Source of the DNA: Mycobacterium attenuatum
GTDB taxonomy: Bacteria > Actinomycetota > Actinomycetes > Mycobacteriales > Mycobacteriaceae
DNA length: 34,244 nt
Direction: 5' to 3'
Assembly (NCBI RefSeq): GCF_900566085.1
Contig: NZ_UPHT01000015.1
Span: 1 to 34,244, forward strand
The position numbers and the translations under genes were made by a program. Shown in pieces: positions 1 through 8,125 of this stretch (its first letter is position 1; each line of letters begins with the position of its first letter). The notes under the pieces are model-generated. The model was not told where the DNA came from and searched no databases. It saw nothing but the letters and a program-made list of their open reading frames with translations.

Positions 1-90
1 GATCGAACGGGCAAACGAAGAGACCACCGACGCAACGCGCCGGTGGTCCCATAACTGGCAATCCAGGTGGTCCCATCACCCTGGCAAAAA

Positions 91-522
91 TCAGGTCACA
101 CTGGTCCCAAGCTCATGGCAAACGACACTCGATCTTTCGCCGGGCTTATCGTGATACCACCCAGCGGCGGTACCGACCACCTTGAAAGTCCCATTCCGAA
201 AGCTGGCGTGTGCCGCACCGGTAATGTCTTGCCCGAAGGTGCCGGTGAAACCGCCGAGGTTGTTGATTTGCACCAACTTTGCGACAACGTCTCCTCCGGT
301 TTGTAGCTGCACGGTGACGCCGGGATCGTCCGTGAGTGTCTTCAAGGTCCAAAGCCAGCGCACCTGTGTGCAATCGACCAGGTGATGACCAGTGTCGCTT
401 CCGTTGATGAGCACTTTGATGGTGCGGGCGTCTACCCCCGCGTGGGATTCCGACGAGCATCCGGCTACGGCAGCGGCAATGACCGATACTGCCGCCGTGG
501 CGTTGACGACTCGGTTATGCAC
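91..522 (-). CDS. LpqH-like 19 kDa family lipoprotein
   Basis: Predicted exported lipoprotein of 143 residues. The N-terminus has a short hydrophobic stretch (VVNATAAVSVIAAAVAGC) ending in the lipobox VAGC, so the mature protein would begin at Cys and be lipid-anchored on the outer face of the membrane. The rest fits the mycobacterial 19 kDa antigen family (LpqH): a small Gly/Thr/Val-rich beta domain with one cysteine pair, VDCTQV and VVCHEL, and the late motif FKVVGTAAGW. I chose the GTG at 522 because a GGAAAGG ribosome site lies 11 bases upstream and it puts the signal peptide at the N-terminus. An ATG at 627 is in frame but would add 35 untypical residues. Length is close to LpqH (159). 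Family assignment is by overall resemblance; function in this family is mostly immunogenic or envelope-related. Confidence 0.75.
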   Translation of the reverse strand: MHNRVVNATAAVSVIAAAVAGCSSESHAGVDARTIKVLINGSDTGHHLVDCTQVRWLWTLKTLTDDPGVTVQLQTGGDVVAKLVQINNLGGFTGTFGQDITGAAHASFRNGTFKVVGTAAGWYHDKPGERSSVVCHELGTSVT

Positions 523-813
523 CGCAGTTCCAACCTTTCCCGCGACTACGACACTCGGTTTGCTCACGGCATGCGGCGGCGCAGCCAGATATTTCCCGGT
601 CAGGTCAGACCGCGCACGCCGATGCATGAGCCGCCGCCTTTATTGAGCGACCGCTTTCCACGCAGGCGTAGCCACGGAAATCTCGACCAAACCCCGCGGT
701 AGGTATCAATTCGACAACGATTGACGACTCGGGCGCTGCAGGGGGTGCCCTGCGAATGAGTCGATCGGACCACCGCGTCGTGGGCCAGGTGAGCGCTCGA
801 AGCGTCGAGGTTG

Positions 814-1155
814 TCATGGTCGTGGCGCGCGTTTGAACCACGCTGTCATTGCCACTGCCACGATGACCGCAAGCGCTCCGGCAGTGGCCAGGCTGATCGT
901 CCAGATCCGTCGATCCTCGATCTCCATGTGACACAGCCTTGTGTCATTGATGTCCGCAACAACCTCGCCGCCCATCGGCACATTGGCCGGGGTTCGGTCG
1001 TCTCTGTCTCTGGCAGCGGAGAGATCGGGGGCCAAGGCGCTTCCGCACCCGACCGTGTGCAATCCCGGGGAAACTGACACCGGAGCCAGCAGCCCCACCA
1101 AACTCACCAGCAATGCCACCACACCAGCGAAAAGCAGTATTCGTCGTATAAGCAT
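814..1155 (-). CDS. small two-TM membrane protein
   Basis: A 113-residue protein of unknown function. Residues 4-30 form a hydrophobic segment (ILLFAGVVALLVSLVGLLAPV) and residues about 85-106 a second one (WTISLATAGALAVIVAVAM) followed by a basic tail FKRAPRP. The middle 50 residues are hydrophilic, with two cysteines (GCGSA and RLCHM) that could form a disulfide in an extracytoplasmic loop. Start ATG 1155 is preceded directly by CGAGGG, which is closer than usual to the codon; the open frame continues upstream to 1548, but that extension is Arg/Pro/Cys-rich and lacks the look of mycobacterial protein. It lies on the same strand as its neighbours, with about 290 bases to the lipoprotein gene. 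The topology is seen; no function is inferred. Confidence 0.65.
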   Translation of the reverse strand: MLIRRILLFAGVVALLVSLVGLLAPVSVSPGLHTVGCGSALAPDLSAARDRDDRTPANVPMGGEVVADINDTRLCHMEIEDRRIWTISLATAGALAVIVAVAMTAWFKRAPRP

Positions 1156-1584
1156 CCCTCGGTCATACCCATTGCTGCGCTGATCATTCCAGGGCCAGGG
1201 GAACGCCACACCACATGGTTGGGCTGCCCGGTTTGGTTGCTGGTCCGGTACGGGATCAGGTGCACGAGAACCAAGGAGGCACTGGGAAAATGATGGGCCG
1301 CTGCAGCTACCGCGTCGTTTGGCCTTCGAAGCACCGCAATAACATTGGACTCTGGTGGTTCCCGGCGAAGGTAATACCGGAAATTCGGTATAAGAAGGGC
1401 ATGGACATCGCCACCGGCAAGCCCCCGTCCCGGGGTGGCCATTCAAGTGCACCGGCGTCGGCTCGCGCCCTAGCGAGTTCTCATGAATGGCCGGTAGTAC
1501 CTCGGTGGCGAACACGCTGCTGACGCAGAACGCAATTGTGAATCTCATGAGTTAGCAGCGCCGGTAAACATAGCGGTGTACGGG
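1156..1584. other. intergenic stretch with one palindrome
   Basis: No gene is supported in these 429 bases: open frames here on both strands have shadow-like composition and no ribosome site. The one ordered element is an 18-base palindrome at 1374-1391 with arms ATACCG and CGGTAT around GAAATT, the size of a TetR-type operator. Confidence 0.4.
1374..1391. promoter_or_regulatory. palindromic putative operator
   Basis: ATACCG, a 6-base spacer and CGGTAT form an AT-richer island in GC-rich DNA. It lies about 220 bases upstream of the small membrane protein gene and about 190 bases downstream of the cyclase gene's stop, both on the minus strand. A repressor dimer site is plausible, but no regulator gene is adjacent. 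Confidence 0.25.
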
Positions 1585-2916
1585 CTAGGTGGTGACCCGG
1601 TACACCTCGACCGCCTCGGGTAGGCCCTTGAGGCGTTGTGGCCCAAGGCTTTCGAAGGTCAGGCCCGATCCGGCGGAAAGATCGCGGACGGTTCGGCTGG
1701 CCAGCACTTCACCTGCGCCCGCCAACGCGCCGACGCGGGCACCGGTGTGCACGGCCATGCCGCTCCACTCCTCGCCGCGCCGTTCGCACTCACCGACGTG
1801 GACGCCGGCTCGGATCTGGATGCCGCGGGTGGCCAGCGTCGGGACCAGATCCAAGGCGCACCGAACCGCCTTGGTCGGCCCGTCGAAGAGCGCGAAGATC
1901 CCGTCTCCGGTGTGCTTGGCGCGGTGACCGCCGTACTTCGCCAATAGCCAGTCGACCGCCCTGTCGTGCGCATCGAGCTGATGACGCCAGTGGGCATCAC
2001 CGGTGGCGCTGAGTTGTTCTGTGGAGCCGACGATGTCGGTGAACATGACGGCTTTCAGGATTCGCTCGTCGGGTCGTTCGCTTGGCTTTTCGCAGACGAA
2101 CTCCACAACCGACGGCACAAAGTCGGCGATGATGTCGAAGGGGCTGTGGGGACCCGGCGGCAGCGGCTGAAAATGCGCCTCCGGAATGGCGGCGGCCAGG
2201 GCCGCGGCCGCCTCGATGGGCACCAACCGATCGCCAGGTCGGGCGAAAACCAGGGTCGGTGCCCGCACCAGGCCCAGGACGCTGCGGACGTCGATCTCCA
2301 TGAAGGCTTTCCACCACAGTTTGGCCATTGTCGGACTGGCTATAGCGCGCTGGAGCTTGCCGAACATTGCTCGCACCCCGGAAGTGTCGGCCGTCGCACT
2401 GTAGAACAGATCGGCCAGTGCGCCCTCTCCCCAACGGTCGTCGATCTCGTCGAGCTGCGACTCGATCTCGGCGGGCGTGAACCCCCACGGGAAGTCGGGG
2501 AGCTCTTGGGAATACCGCGCCGCAGTGCCGTAAAGAACAAGGGACGCAACCCGTTCCGGGTGGGTGGCGGCGAATAGCACGCTGACCGAGCCGCCCTCGC
2601 TGGTGCCCAGGAATGCTGCCCGGCCGGCCCCGGCGGCGTCCAGAATTGCCCGCACATCGTCGATCCGCTGGTCCAGCGATAACGGCTGGGTCGACGGGTC
2701 CGACAGGCCCGTCCCCCGTCTGTCCCACACGATCAACCGGGTCGACTGCGAAACCAGGTCGATGAACTCCGCATACGGACCACCGGGTTCGTCGACCGTG
2801 TCGACGTTGCTCAATACCCATCCGGACACCCAGATGAGAAACGGGCCAGTATCACCGAATACCCGGTAGGCCAACCGCACGTCCCCGTTGCGTGCGTAGC
2901 GCAGTGGCGCAGTCAC
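1585..2916 (-). CDS. alpha/beta-hydrolase fused to class III adenylate cyclase
   Basis: A 443-residue two-domain protein. Residues 1-275 are an alpha/beta-hydrolase: nucleophile elbow GTSEGG with Ser106, a late acid region (ARPGDRLVP, Asp near 228) and histidine in GPHSPFD (His257). Residues about 285-443 are a class III nucleotidyl cyclase catalytic domain: first metal Asp294 in MFTDIVGST, second Asp338 in KHTGDGIFALF, and the loop GVHVGECERRGEEWSG. It would make cAMP from ATP. The same architecture is known from M. tuberculosis LipJ (Rv1900c, about 460 residues). No membrane segment is seen, so it should be cytosolic, with the hydrolase half as a possible sensor or independent esterase. All residues of the hydrolase triad appear present, so the first domain may be active. 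The start ATG 2916 opens the first beta strand without extra residues. Confidence 0.85.
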   Translation of the reverse strand: MTAPLRYARNGDVRLAYRVFGDTGPFLIWVSGWVLSNVDTVDEPGGPYAEFIDLVSQSTRLIVWDRRGTGLSDPSTQPLSLDQRIDDVRAILDAAGAGRAAFLGTSEGGSVSVLFAATHPERVASLVLYGTAARYSQELPDFPWGFTPAEIESQLDEIDDRWGEGALADLFYSATADTSGVRAMFGKLQRAIASPTMAKLWWKAFMEIDVRSVLGLVRAPTLVFARPGDRLVPIEAAAALAAAIPEAHFQPLPPGPHSPFDIIADFVPSVVEFVCEKPSERPDERILKAVMFTDIVGSTEQLSATGDAHWRHQLDAHDRAVDWLLAKYGGHRAKHTGDGIFALFDGPTKAVRCALDLVPTLATRGIQIRAGVHVGECERRGEEWSGMAVHTGARVGALAGAGEVLASRTVRDLSAGSGLTFESLGPQRLKGLPEAVEVYRVTT

Positions 2917-2996
2917 GTCAACATCCTGGCATCAGCCGACGGTCACCGTTGCGTCAAGACACCAGGTGCTACCCGGTCGTCAAACCGGATATCGGG

Positions 2997-4097
2997 TTAG
3001 CTCGCGCCCGCCGCAATTACCTGGTCAACCTCGAGTGCCCGGCTGGCCATCTCGGCGTGTGCCTTTTCCAGCGCCTCGGCCTGATCCTCGTCGGCCTTGA
3101 TCAGCGCCTCGATGTCGAAGCCGGCCATATCGTGAACACCCATGTTCCGGAAGGCTTTCTGCACCTTGTCGCCCCACAGCCCGATGTCCTTGACGATGGG
3201 CACGATGCGGCTGAACAGGTGGGAGCGGAACTGGATCATCAGCGGCGACCTTTCGACCCATGCGGCGCATTCTTGGACGTCCATGCCCAGGGTCTCGAAA
3301 ACCTCCTCACCGCGGAAGCGGTCGCGCATCAGGTAGCAAGCGTCCACGACGAACTCTTCGCGTTCGTCCCGTTCGGCCTCGGTCAGCGCGGAGTAGTAAT
3401 CCTTCAACGAGATCCGGCCGAAGGCGACGTGCCGGGCCTCGTCCTGCATGACGTAGGCCAGCAACTGCTTGGCCAGCGAGTCCGGCGGCGCCATGTCACG
3501 CAGCACCCCGAAGGCGGCGAGCGCGAGCCCTTCGATCAGGACCTGCATGCCGAGGTAGGGCATGTCCCAGCGAGAGTCGCGCAGGGTGTCGCCCAGCAAC
3601 GCCGTCAGGTGCTTGTTGATCGGGTAGACCAGGCCGACCTTGTCCTGCAGGAACCGCGAGAACGTCTCGACGTGCCGAGCCTCGTCCATGGTCTGGGTGG
3701 CTGCGTAGAACTTTGCGTCCAGGTCCGGGACGACCTCGACGATCTTCGCGGCGCACACCATCGCCCCCTGCTCGCCGTGCAAGAACTGCGAGAACTGCCA
3801 GGCCTGGAAGTGCTGGCGCATCTCGGTGCGACGTGCGTCATCCGCCGAGTCCCACATTGGGCTGCCGAACAGCGGATGGAACTCGTCGGGCAGGCCGACA
3901 GGGTTGTGGGGATCGACGTCTTGCGCCCAGTCGATGCGCAACTGGGCATCCCATTGCTTGTCCTTTCCCTTCTGGTACAGGGACAGCAGCCGGGCGCGTC
4001 CGTCGTCGTACTCCCAGGTGAAGCGCGCGTCGCCGATGCTGGGGACCTCCCATGAGTAGGGGTCGGGCACGTCCGTGTACTTGTCCCTGGTGGTCAT
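2997..4097 (-). CDS. ferritin-like diiron-carboxylate protein
   Basis: A 366-residue soluble helical protein of the ferritin-like / ribonucleotide-reductase-R2-like superfamily. The expected six iron ligands are readable in order: Glu109 (FLHGEQGA), Glu139 and His142 (DEARHVETF), Glu189 (LIEGLALAAF), and Glu220 and His223 (DEARHVAFG). The two DEARH boxes are the clearest sign. Proteins of this superfamily activate oxygen; the substrate here is unknown, and an oxygenase or oxidase is as likely as a reductase subunit, since no R1 partner or radical-transfer tyrosine is evident. ATG 4097 is preceded by GAGAGG about 9 bases upstream, a good ribosome site. It lies about 80 bases upstream of the cyclase gene on the same strand, but there is no overlap to force an operon. 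Confidence 0.8.
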   Translation of the reverse strand: MTTRDKYTDVPDPYSWEVPSIGDARFTWEYDDGRARLLSLYQKGKDKQWDAQLRIDWAQDVDPHNPVGLPDEFHPLFGSPMWDSADDARRTEMRQHFQAWQFSQFLHGEQGAMVCAAKIVEVVPDLDAKFYAATQTMDEARHVETFSRFLQDKVGLVYPINKHLTALLGDTLRDSRWDMPYLGMQVLIEGLALAAFGVLRDMAPPDSLAKQLLAYVMQDEARHVAFGRISLKDYYSALTEAERDEREEFVVDACYLMRDRFRGEEVFETLGMDVQECAAWVERSPLMIQFRSHLFSRIVPIVKDIGLWGDKVQKAFRNMGVHDMAGFDIEALIKADEDQAEALEKAHAEMASRALEVDQVIAAGAS

Positions 4098-4251
4098 GAG
4101 ATGCCGCCTCTCTGCGGGTGTGACCAGTGGTCATATGATCGATATCACATTGCACCGCGTTCGGGAGCGTGCGTCAACCCTGTCTGGCGATCGCGGGGCG
4201 AGATGCCGGCGGTGGATGATCTCTGGCCGGATCCGCCGCTTCGTGGCAACC

Positions 4252-5994
4252 CTAGGGATCTTCGATCACTGACACCGTGTGCTCGGCGGTGTTGGCGACG
4301 TAGACGGTGTGGGTGCCCGGATCCACCGCCACCGCGCCTGGCCACGAGCCAACCGGAAAAGTGGCGGTGACCTTGTTGGTCGATCCGTCGATCACCGACA
4401 TCTTGTCCATTCTGGTGACGACGAAGACCTTCCGGGTACCCGGATCCACCGCGACCCCGTTCGGCTGAGCGATGCCCACCACGGTCGAGGTGACGGCATT
4501 CGTCGATCCGTCGATCACCGACACCGTGTCATCCTCCAGGTTGGCGAGGTAGACGGTGTGGGTGTTCGGATCCACGGCGATCGGGTTGACGTCGCTGAAG
4601 CCGCCGCGGACCTTAACCGTGGCGGTGACGGTGTTGGTCGATCCGTCGATCACCGACACCGTGCGATCCTCGAGGTTGGCGACGTAGACGGTGTGGGTGC
4701 CCGGATCCACCGCGACCCCTATCGCGCGGGAGCCGACGTCCACCCTGGTGGTTACCGTGTGCGTTCTCCCGTCGAACACCGACACCCTTCCGGGGAGACT
4801 AGCGACGTAGACGGTGTGGGTGACCGGATCGACCGCCACACTCCTAGCGCCTCGGCCGCGAGGGTCACGCAGGGTGGCGGTCACGGTGTTGGTCGATCCG
4901 TCGATCACCGACACCGTGGCATCGTTCAGGTTGGCGGTATAGACGGTGTGGGTGCCCGGATCCACCGCCACACTGACCGGCTTCTTGCCGACGGGCACGG
5001 TGGCGGTGACCGTGCGCGTCTTCCCGTCGATGACCGACACCGTGCTGTCTTCATAGTTGGCGGTGTAGACGGTGTGGGTGCCCGGATCCACCGCCACCGC
5101 GTATGGCCCGGGCCCGACGTGCACGGTGGCCTTGACCGGGTTCGCCGGCTGGGAGCGGTAATAGAGCATGGCAAACATCCCCGCGACGGCAAGAGCGCCC
5201 GCGATGGCCAGTACCCGCAGCAATCGGCGTTTTGTGGTTCGGTTGGATTCGTGACGGGGTTGTGGTCGCTGCGGGAGTGCTGCGGGGCTCGGCGGTTGGG
5301 CGTCAGTCTTCATCCGCGTTGTGGAGACGTAAAAGTGAATCAATGGGACACCGAACACCGGCAGGAGCAGCAAAGCGGCCGGCCCCACATCGATGTGCAA
5401 TGGCGATCCCAGGGCAGTCGCAACTGCTGCTGCGCAGGAAAGGGACCCAACCGGAATCAGATAAATGATCACGAACAGCCAGGTGGTGACTTTCCAACTC
5501 TTCGCCGATCGCTGAACGCCCGCCTCTTCGCTCAGCCAGCGCATCGCCACACAAAACACCACGGTGGCGATCATCGATGCGACGCCCACCAACGAGAAGA
5601 GCAGCGCAACCGCCGCGGGCGTGGCGTAGATGAAATGGCCATGGATTGCATCCAGGAGTGAGAAAACCGCCGCGATGATCACAAACCGCAGTGCCGACCG
5701 GTATCGATCGTGGACCCCAATCTTGGCCAGCTGGGATGTCCCCCACAGGATCATCAACATCCCCACCGCATCGTTGGCGAAATCAAATCTCCATCCGACA
5801 CCGTTGACCGTCTGGCTGTAGGTGAGGTCAACGAGACAGATCAGCGCACCCCAGACAATCCAACGCAACGGCGAGATCGCCGACCGAATGCCTGTGCTGG
5901 CCGCGGGCGAACTGGCGGGCGGATTGATGAGGAATTCCGTATCCGGATACCGGCCCGGCGGTGGCGGTGCGGGTGATGGTGTGGTCATCGGCAT
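4252..5994 (-). CDS. seven-TM membrane protein with seven-blade YVTN propeller
   Basis: About 580 residues in three parts. A Pro-rich cytoplasmic N-terminus is followed by six hydrophobic segments (for example WIVWGALICLVDLTYS and LLLLPVFGVPLIHFYV), a charged linker, and a seventh segment (RVLAIAGALAVAGMFAMLYY). The rest is outside the membrane: seven repeats of about 42 residues, each with the signature AVDPGTHTVYxANxxDxTVSVIDG, together making one complete YVTN-type seven-blade beta-propeller. Such propellers bind partner proteins, ligands or the cell wall; there is no enzyme motif. The repeats are also visible as near-identical DNA units of 120-135 bases (4260-5110). I prefer ATG 5994 or 5988 to the far-upstream ATG 6105 because the latter adds 37 untypical residues. 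A six-codon reading frame overlaps this start (see separate entry). Confidence 0.75.
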   Translation of the reverse strand: MPMTTPSPAPPPPGRYPDTEFLINPPASSPAASTGIRSAISPLRWIVWGALICLVDLTYSQTVNGVGWRFDFANDAVGMLMILWGTSQLAKIGVHDRYRSALRFVIIAAVFSLLDAIHGHFIYATPAAVALLFSLVGVASMIATVVFCVAMRWLSEEAGVQRSAKSWKVTTWLFVIIYLIPVGSLSCAAAVATALGSPLHIDVGPAALLLLPVFGVPLIHFYVSTTRMKTDAQPPSPAALPQRPQPRHESNRTTKRRLLRVLAIAGALAVAGMFAMLYYRSQPANPVKATVHVGPGPYAVAVDPGTHTVYTANYEDSTVSVIDGKTRTVTATVPVGKKPVSVAVDPGTHTVYTANLNDATVSVIDGSTNTVTATLRDPRGRGARSVAVDPVTHTVYVASLPGRVSVFDGRTHTVTTRVDVGSRAIGVAVDPGTHTVYVANLEDRTVSVIDGSTNTVTATVKVRGGFSDVNPIAVDPNTHTVYLANLEDDTVSVIDGSTNAVTSTVVGIAQPNGVAVDPGTRKVFVVTRMDKMSVIDGSTNKVTATFPVGSWPGAVAVDPGTHTVYVANTAEHTVSVIEDP

Positions 5995-6005
5995 GGGTTG
6001 TTCAT
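5985..6005 (-). promoter_or_regulatory. six-codon upstream reading frame overlapping the propeller gene start
   Basis: On the minus strand AGGAG is followed, 8 bases on, by ATG and the codons for MNNPCR, then TGA. That TGA overlaps the ATG at 5988 of the propeller gene as ATGA. The mini-frame has the better ribosome site, so the large gene could be translated by re-initiation or coupling. The reading is direct; use is inferred. Confidence 0.3.
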
Positions 6006-6206
6006 CGGACCAACTCCTGTTGCTACAGCCTGGCGCCAAGCTAAGGCGCGAAGGCTCTCGCAAACGAGTGCCGAAAGTCCCCTGAGCAGCAGCGAATGGC
6101 CCCACGCGTGGCTAGGCGGGCGTCGGTGATCCGGACAGCGGAGCTGGTTATGCGGCCGCAGACTTCTTAGGCGCCCGGTCGATCACTCAAGATGTTCGAT
6201 CACTGT

Positions 6207-6747
6207 TCAATCGGTTCGGGATGTCCGCGACACCTGCTGGGCCGGCACAATCGCCTTGGCGGCTTTGATGAGCAGCATCAGGTGAAGCGGATCGGTGGGG
6301 ACGATTCGAACTGGTAGTGGGTGTAGAAGCTGCGCGCCTGGTCGTGCAGTGCGTGCACGAGCATGGCGCGGACGCCGATGTCTTGGGCGACTTGCACGCT
6401 GCGTGCAATGGCGTAGCGGAGCAAGTTCTCGCCGAACCCGCGGCGTTGGTGTTTCCGGTCGATGGCGAGGCGCGACAGCAGGATCACCGGTGTCGGGTCG
6501 TGGATGTTGCGGCGGAACTTGCCGGTGCAATCAGCGTTCGACACCGCCCGGTCGAGAGTGCGTGGTAACCGACGATGCGGCTCTCTCGGCAGGTGACGAA
6601 GCAGCGGGATGCACCTTTGACGCGGTTGGGCAGCACGCGTTTGCGGAGCTAGTCATCGAGGGTGGGCTCGCCGCTGTCGAACGTGGCGGCGTCGTCAACT
6701 TCGTTGATCGGTCGGTGGAGCTGTAGCCGGTCATGCGTCCCGTTCAA
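6207..6747 (-). pseudogene. decayed GNAT acetyltransferase toxin (TacT-type)
   Basis: Reading across frames gives a recognisable GNAT toxin: RLQLHRPINEVDDAATF, FDSGEPTLDD-stop-LRKR, VKGASRCFVTCRES, RIVGYHALSTG, then ILLSRLAIDRKHQRRGFGENLLRYA (acetyl-CoA P-loop QRRGFG), ARSFYTHYQFESS and finally PLHLMLLIKAAKA. Known TacT-type toxins acetylate aminoacyl-tRNAs. Three disabling changes are visible: the TGG expected after LDD is TAG (near 6667), a base is missing at the ALSTG/VSNAD junction (near 6548), and another before DPLHLML (near 6297). The longest intact part (6278-6544) keeps the acetyl-CoA site but lacks the N- and C-terminal parts. The likely original start is TTG 6747. The gene follows the antitoxin remnant, as in intact modules. 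Confidence 0.75.
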
Positions 6748-6765
6748 TGAGGGACGCCTTGGCGG

Positions 6766-6995
6766 CTACATCTTCGCCAGCGCTTCCTTGAACTGGACGG
6801 GCCGATCGAGCAGGGCGTTGAATGCGGTCCATGCGGCGTCGTCGACGACGACACGGCGGCGGTCAGCGAGTACGCCGCGGGCGTGCGCGAGGGTGAAGCT
6901 CGAGGGGCCGAGCCCTTCGACCTCGGCGGCATGGCGGATCAGTGCGTCCTGCTTGGGGCCAGGCGCACCGCGAAACGCTCAGATTTCGTGGCCGT
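6766..6995 (-). pseudogene. decayed DUF1778 antitoxin (TacA-type)
   Basis: The reading is TKSERFAVRLAP, then after a frame change KQDALIRHAAEVEGLGPSS, FTLAHARGVLADRRRVVVDD, AAWTAFNALLDRPVQFKEA and LAKM-stop. This is the DUF1778 layout: an N-terminal ribbon-helix-helix DNA-binding half and a C-terminal toxin-binding tail. A single missing base near 6955 shifts the frame, and the codon where ATG is expected before GCC-ACG-AAA is ACG (6995-6993). Both suggest the gene is dead. It lies just upstream of the GNAT remnant, as expected for an operon of antitoxin then toxin. The call rests on my recognition of the family pattern, not on a search. Confidence 0.7.
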
Positions 6996-7163
6996 GCATT
7001 GAGCGTGTGCCCGATCGGCGTACACGTCGACCATGACCGCGGCACGGGGTCGACGGCTAGCAAACTATTTCCGCAATGAACACCGCTGCGCAACGGTCAA
7101 ACGCTCTAGAACGGCCATCACCAGTGGCAAGGGTGCGCACCTAGTGTCGCTGAATTGCGGCTC

Positions 7164-7197
7164 TGTGGAGCCGATGACGGTGTGGAGCCGATGACGG
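7164..7197. repeat. 17-bp perfect tandem duplication at the left junction
   Basis: TGTGGAGCCGATGACGG occurs twice head to tail (7164-7180 and 7181-7197). It is the 3' end of the tRNA-Gly gene plus flanking bases. The inner copy begins the 47-bp left attachment repeat. The outer copy is an extra stub of tRNA end, perhaps left by an earlier insertion or slippage. Confidence 0.85.
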
Positions 7198-7228
7198 GAA
7201 TCGAACCCGCGTATTCAGCTTGGGAAGC
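7182..7228. repeat. attL: 47-bp copy of the tRNA-Gly 3' part
   Basis: These 47 bases are identical to 20624-20670 and contain the tRNA-Gly sequence from just outside its CCA end back through the T arm to the anticodon loop (TTGGGAAGC). After 7228 the match stops, so no complete tRNA is present here. This is the typical attachment core for a tyrosine integrase that inserts at a tRNA 3' end. Confidence 0.93.
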
Positions 7229-7359
7229 CCTTTCTACGCCCGAACAGGTGAGCGATAGCCGCTGGTCGGCGGGGTGGTGGCTGTCAGCGTTTGCACTGTT
7301 CAGCGCATCGGAGTACGTCTGCCGAACGCCAACGGTTCGCTCTCGGTACGGACGCAGTA

Positions 7360-7388
7360 CGGGGTAGGTCGGGGGTACGGGCGGGGTA
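7360..7388 (+). promoter_or_regulatory. candidate integrase arm-type sites, left (3 x GGGGTA)
   Basis: GGGGTA occurs three times at 7361, 7372 and 7383, spaced 11 bases apart, about 130-160 bases inside the left core. The same motif in the same orientation occurs twice inside the right core (20547-20565). Tyrosine integrases of the lambda/L5 type bind such arm repeats. Repeats are seen; the role is inferred. Confidence 0.45.
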
Positions 7389-7394
7389 TGGAAA

Positions 7395-7428
7395 GACACG
7401 CCCGCTGACACGCCGACTGACACGCCGA
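7395..7428 (+). promoter_or_regulatory. three 12-bp repeats GACACGCC upstream of the first element gene
   Basis: GACACGCC begins at 7395, 7407 and 7419, an exact 12-base period, ending 34 bases before the ATG at 7462. Two inverted copies with period 11 lie in the regulatory hub at 10915-10933. This suggests operator sites for one element-encoded repressor or activator. Confidence 0.5.
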
Positions 7429-7461
7429 GTTGTGTCGGTGGCCGCTGGGAGAATCCTGCGC

Positions 7462-8088
7462 ATGGAACCGAAGGACAACGTGTGGGCTGACGGCAGCGAA
7501 CGCGGCCTCGCCTACGCATTTGCGGCGGTCGAGAGATACCTGCGCCAGAATGGCACGAACTGGGCTGGGCGGGCATTGCTGCTGCCACACATGTCAGCGA
7601 GCCGCGAGAGCTACCACCAGAACTACAGCGCCAATAAGAACATCGGCAGCGGACGCGGAAACAAACCTGCGCCAGGCGGGCCTGTGATGGTCGTGCATCC
7701 CCCGCTGAAGCTGCTGGAAAAGGGGATACGCCTGGCTGCCGGTCAACTGCTCGGCGTGGCTACACCGAACCCGCGTGAGGTCGTGGGGTGGGCTGCGGCG
7801 ACTAAGGCTGTCGATGCACTGACCGGTGAGCGACACCCCGGCGTGCCGCCCGAGATCGAAGAGGCACTGCAGGACCTGCACGACGCCGGATACAACGGCT
7901 ATGCGCGGCAACGCGAGCCCTTCTTTGCCGCCAAGTACTTCCCGCCCATCGACATCCTGATCGACGCGGGATACGACGTGGACTTCGTTAAGAGTTACCT
8001 CGTCGTGCTTGGGAAGTCAGCGGACAGCGTCGAGCGGATCGACAAGCTATTTGTTCCGTCGTCGCAGCGGCCTCGCGCGTGGCGTTGA
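7462..8088 (+). CDS. unknown element protein, 208 residues
   Basis: I do not recognise this soluble 208-residue protein. ATG 7462 has GGGAG 9 bases upstream; the longer open frame from 7291 would run through the repeat arrays and is unlikely. Visible features: an N-terminal helix (GLAYAFAAVERYLRQNG), a His/Asn/Ser-rich loop (ESYHQNYSANKNIGSGRG) around residues 50-70, a middle helical part (PREVVGWAAATKAVDALTG) and a C-terminal part with FVKSYLVVLGKSADSVERID. It is the first gene inside attL and stands alone between the attachment site and a strong hairpin, with the capsid gene pointing at it from the other side. The three GACACGCC repeats just upstream make it a candidate regulated gene. No HTH, membrane segment or catalytic motif is clear. 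Confidence 0.7.
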   Translation: MEPKDNVWADGSERGLAYAFAAVERYLRQNGTNWAGRALLLPHMSASRESYHQNYSANKNIGSGRGNKPAPGGPVMVVHPPLKLLEKGIRLAAGQLLGVATPNPREVVGWAAATKAVDALTGERHPGVPPEIEEALQDLHDAGYNGYARQREPFFAAKYFPPIDILIDAGYDVDFVKSYLVVLGKSADSVERIDKLFVPSSQRPRAWR

Positions 8089-8109
8089 CCCGGCGCCAAT
8101 ACGCCGGGT
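8088..8109 (+). terminator. hairpin at the end of the first element gene
   Basis: An 8-bp perfect stem (ACCCGGCG / CGCCGGGT) with loop CCAATA starts at the last base of the TGA stop. No U-tract follows, as is usual in mycobacteria. Confidence 0.6.
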
Positions 8110-8125
8110 CTGCCTAGGAAGTTGA

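Noticed and set aside
2892..4055. Long plus-strand open frame of 387 residues opposite the ferritin-like gene
   Set aside because: Its composition mirrors the minus-strand gene, which has a full set of iron ligands and a proper ribosome site.
4260..5110. Regular DNA repeats suggesting a CRISPR or satellite array
   Set aside because: Units of about 126-135 bases stay in one frame and code for propeller blades, with no spacers.
4279..5661. Plus-strand frame of 460 residues with repeated GxVDGVGxRIHRH units
   Set aside because: The repeats are the antisense of the propeller blades; no independent gene signal.
7182..7260. Second tRNA-Gly at the left junction
   Set aside because: Only the 3' part up to the anticodon stem is present; the 5' half is missing, so it is an attachment copy.
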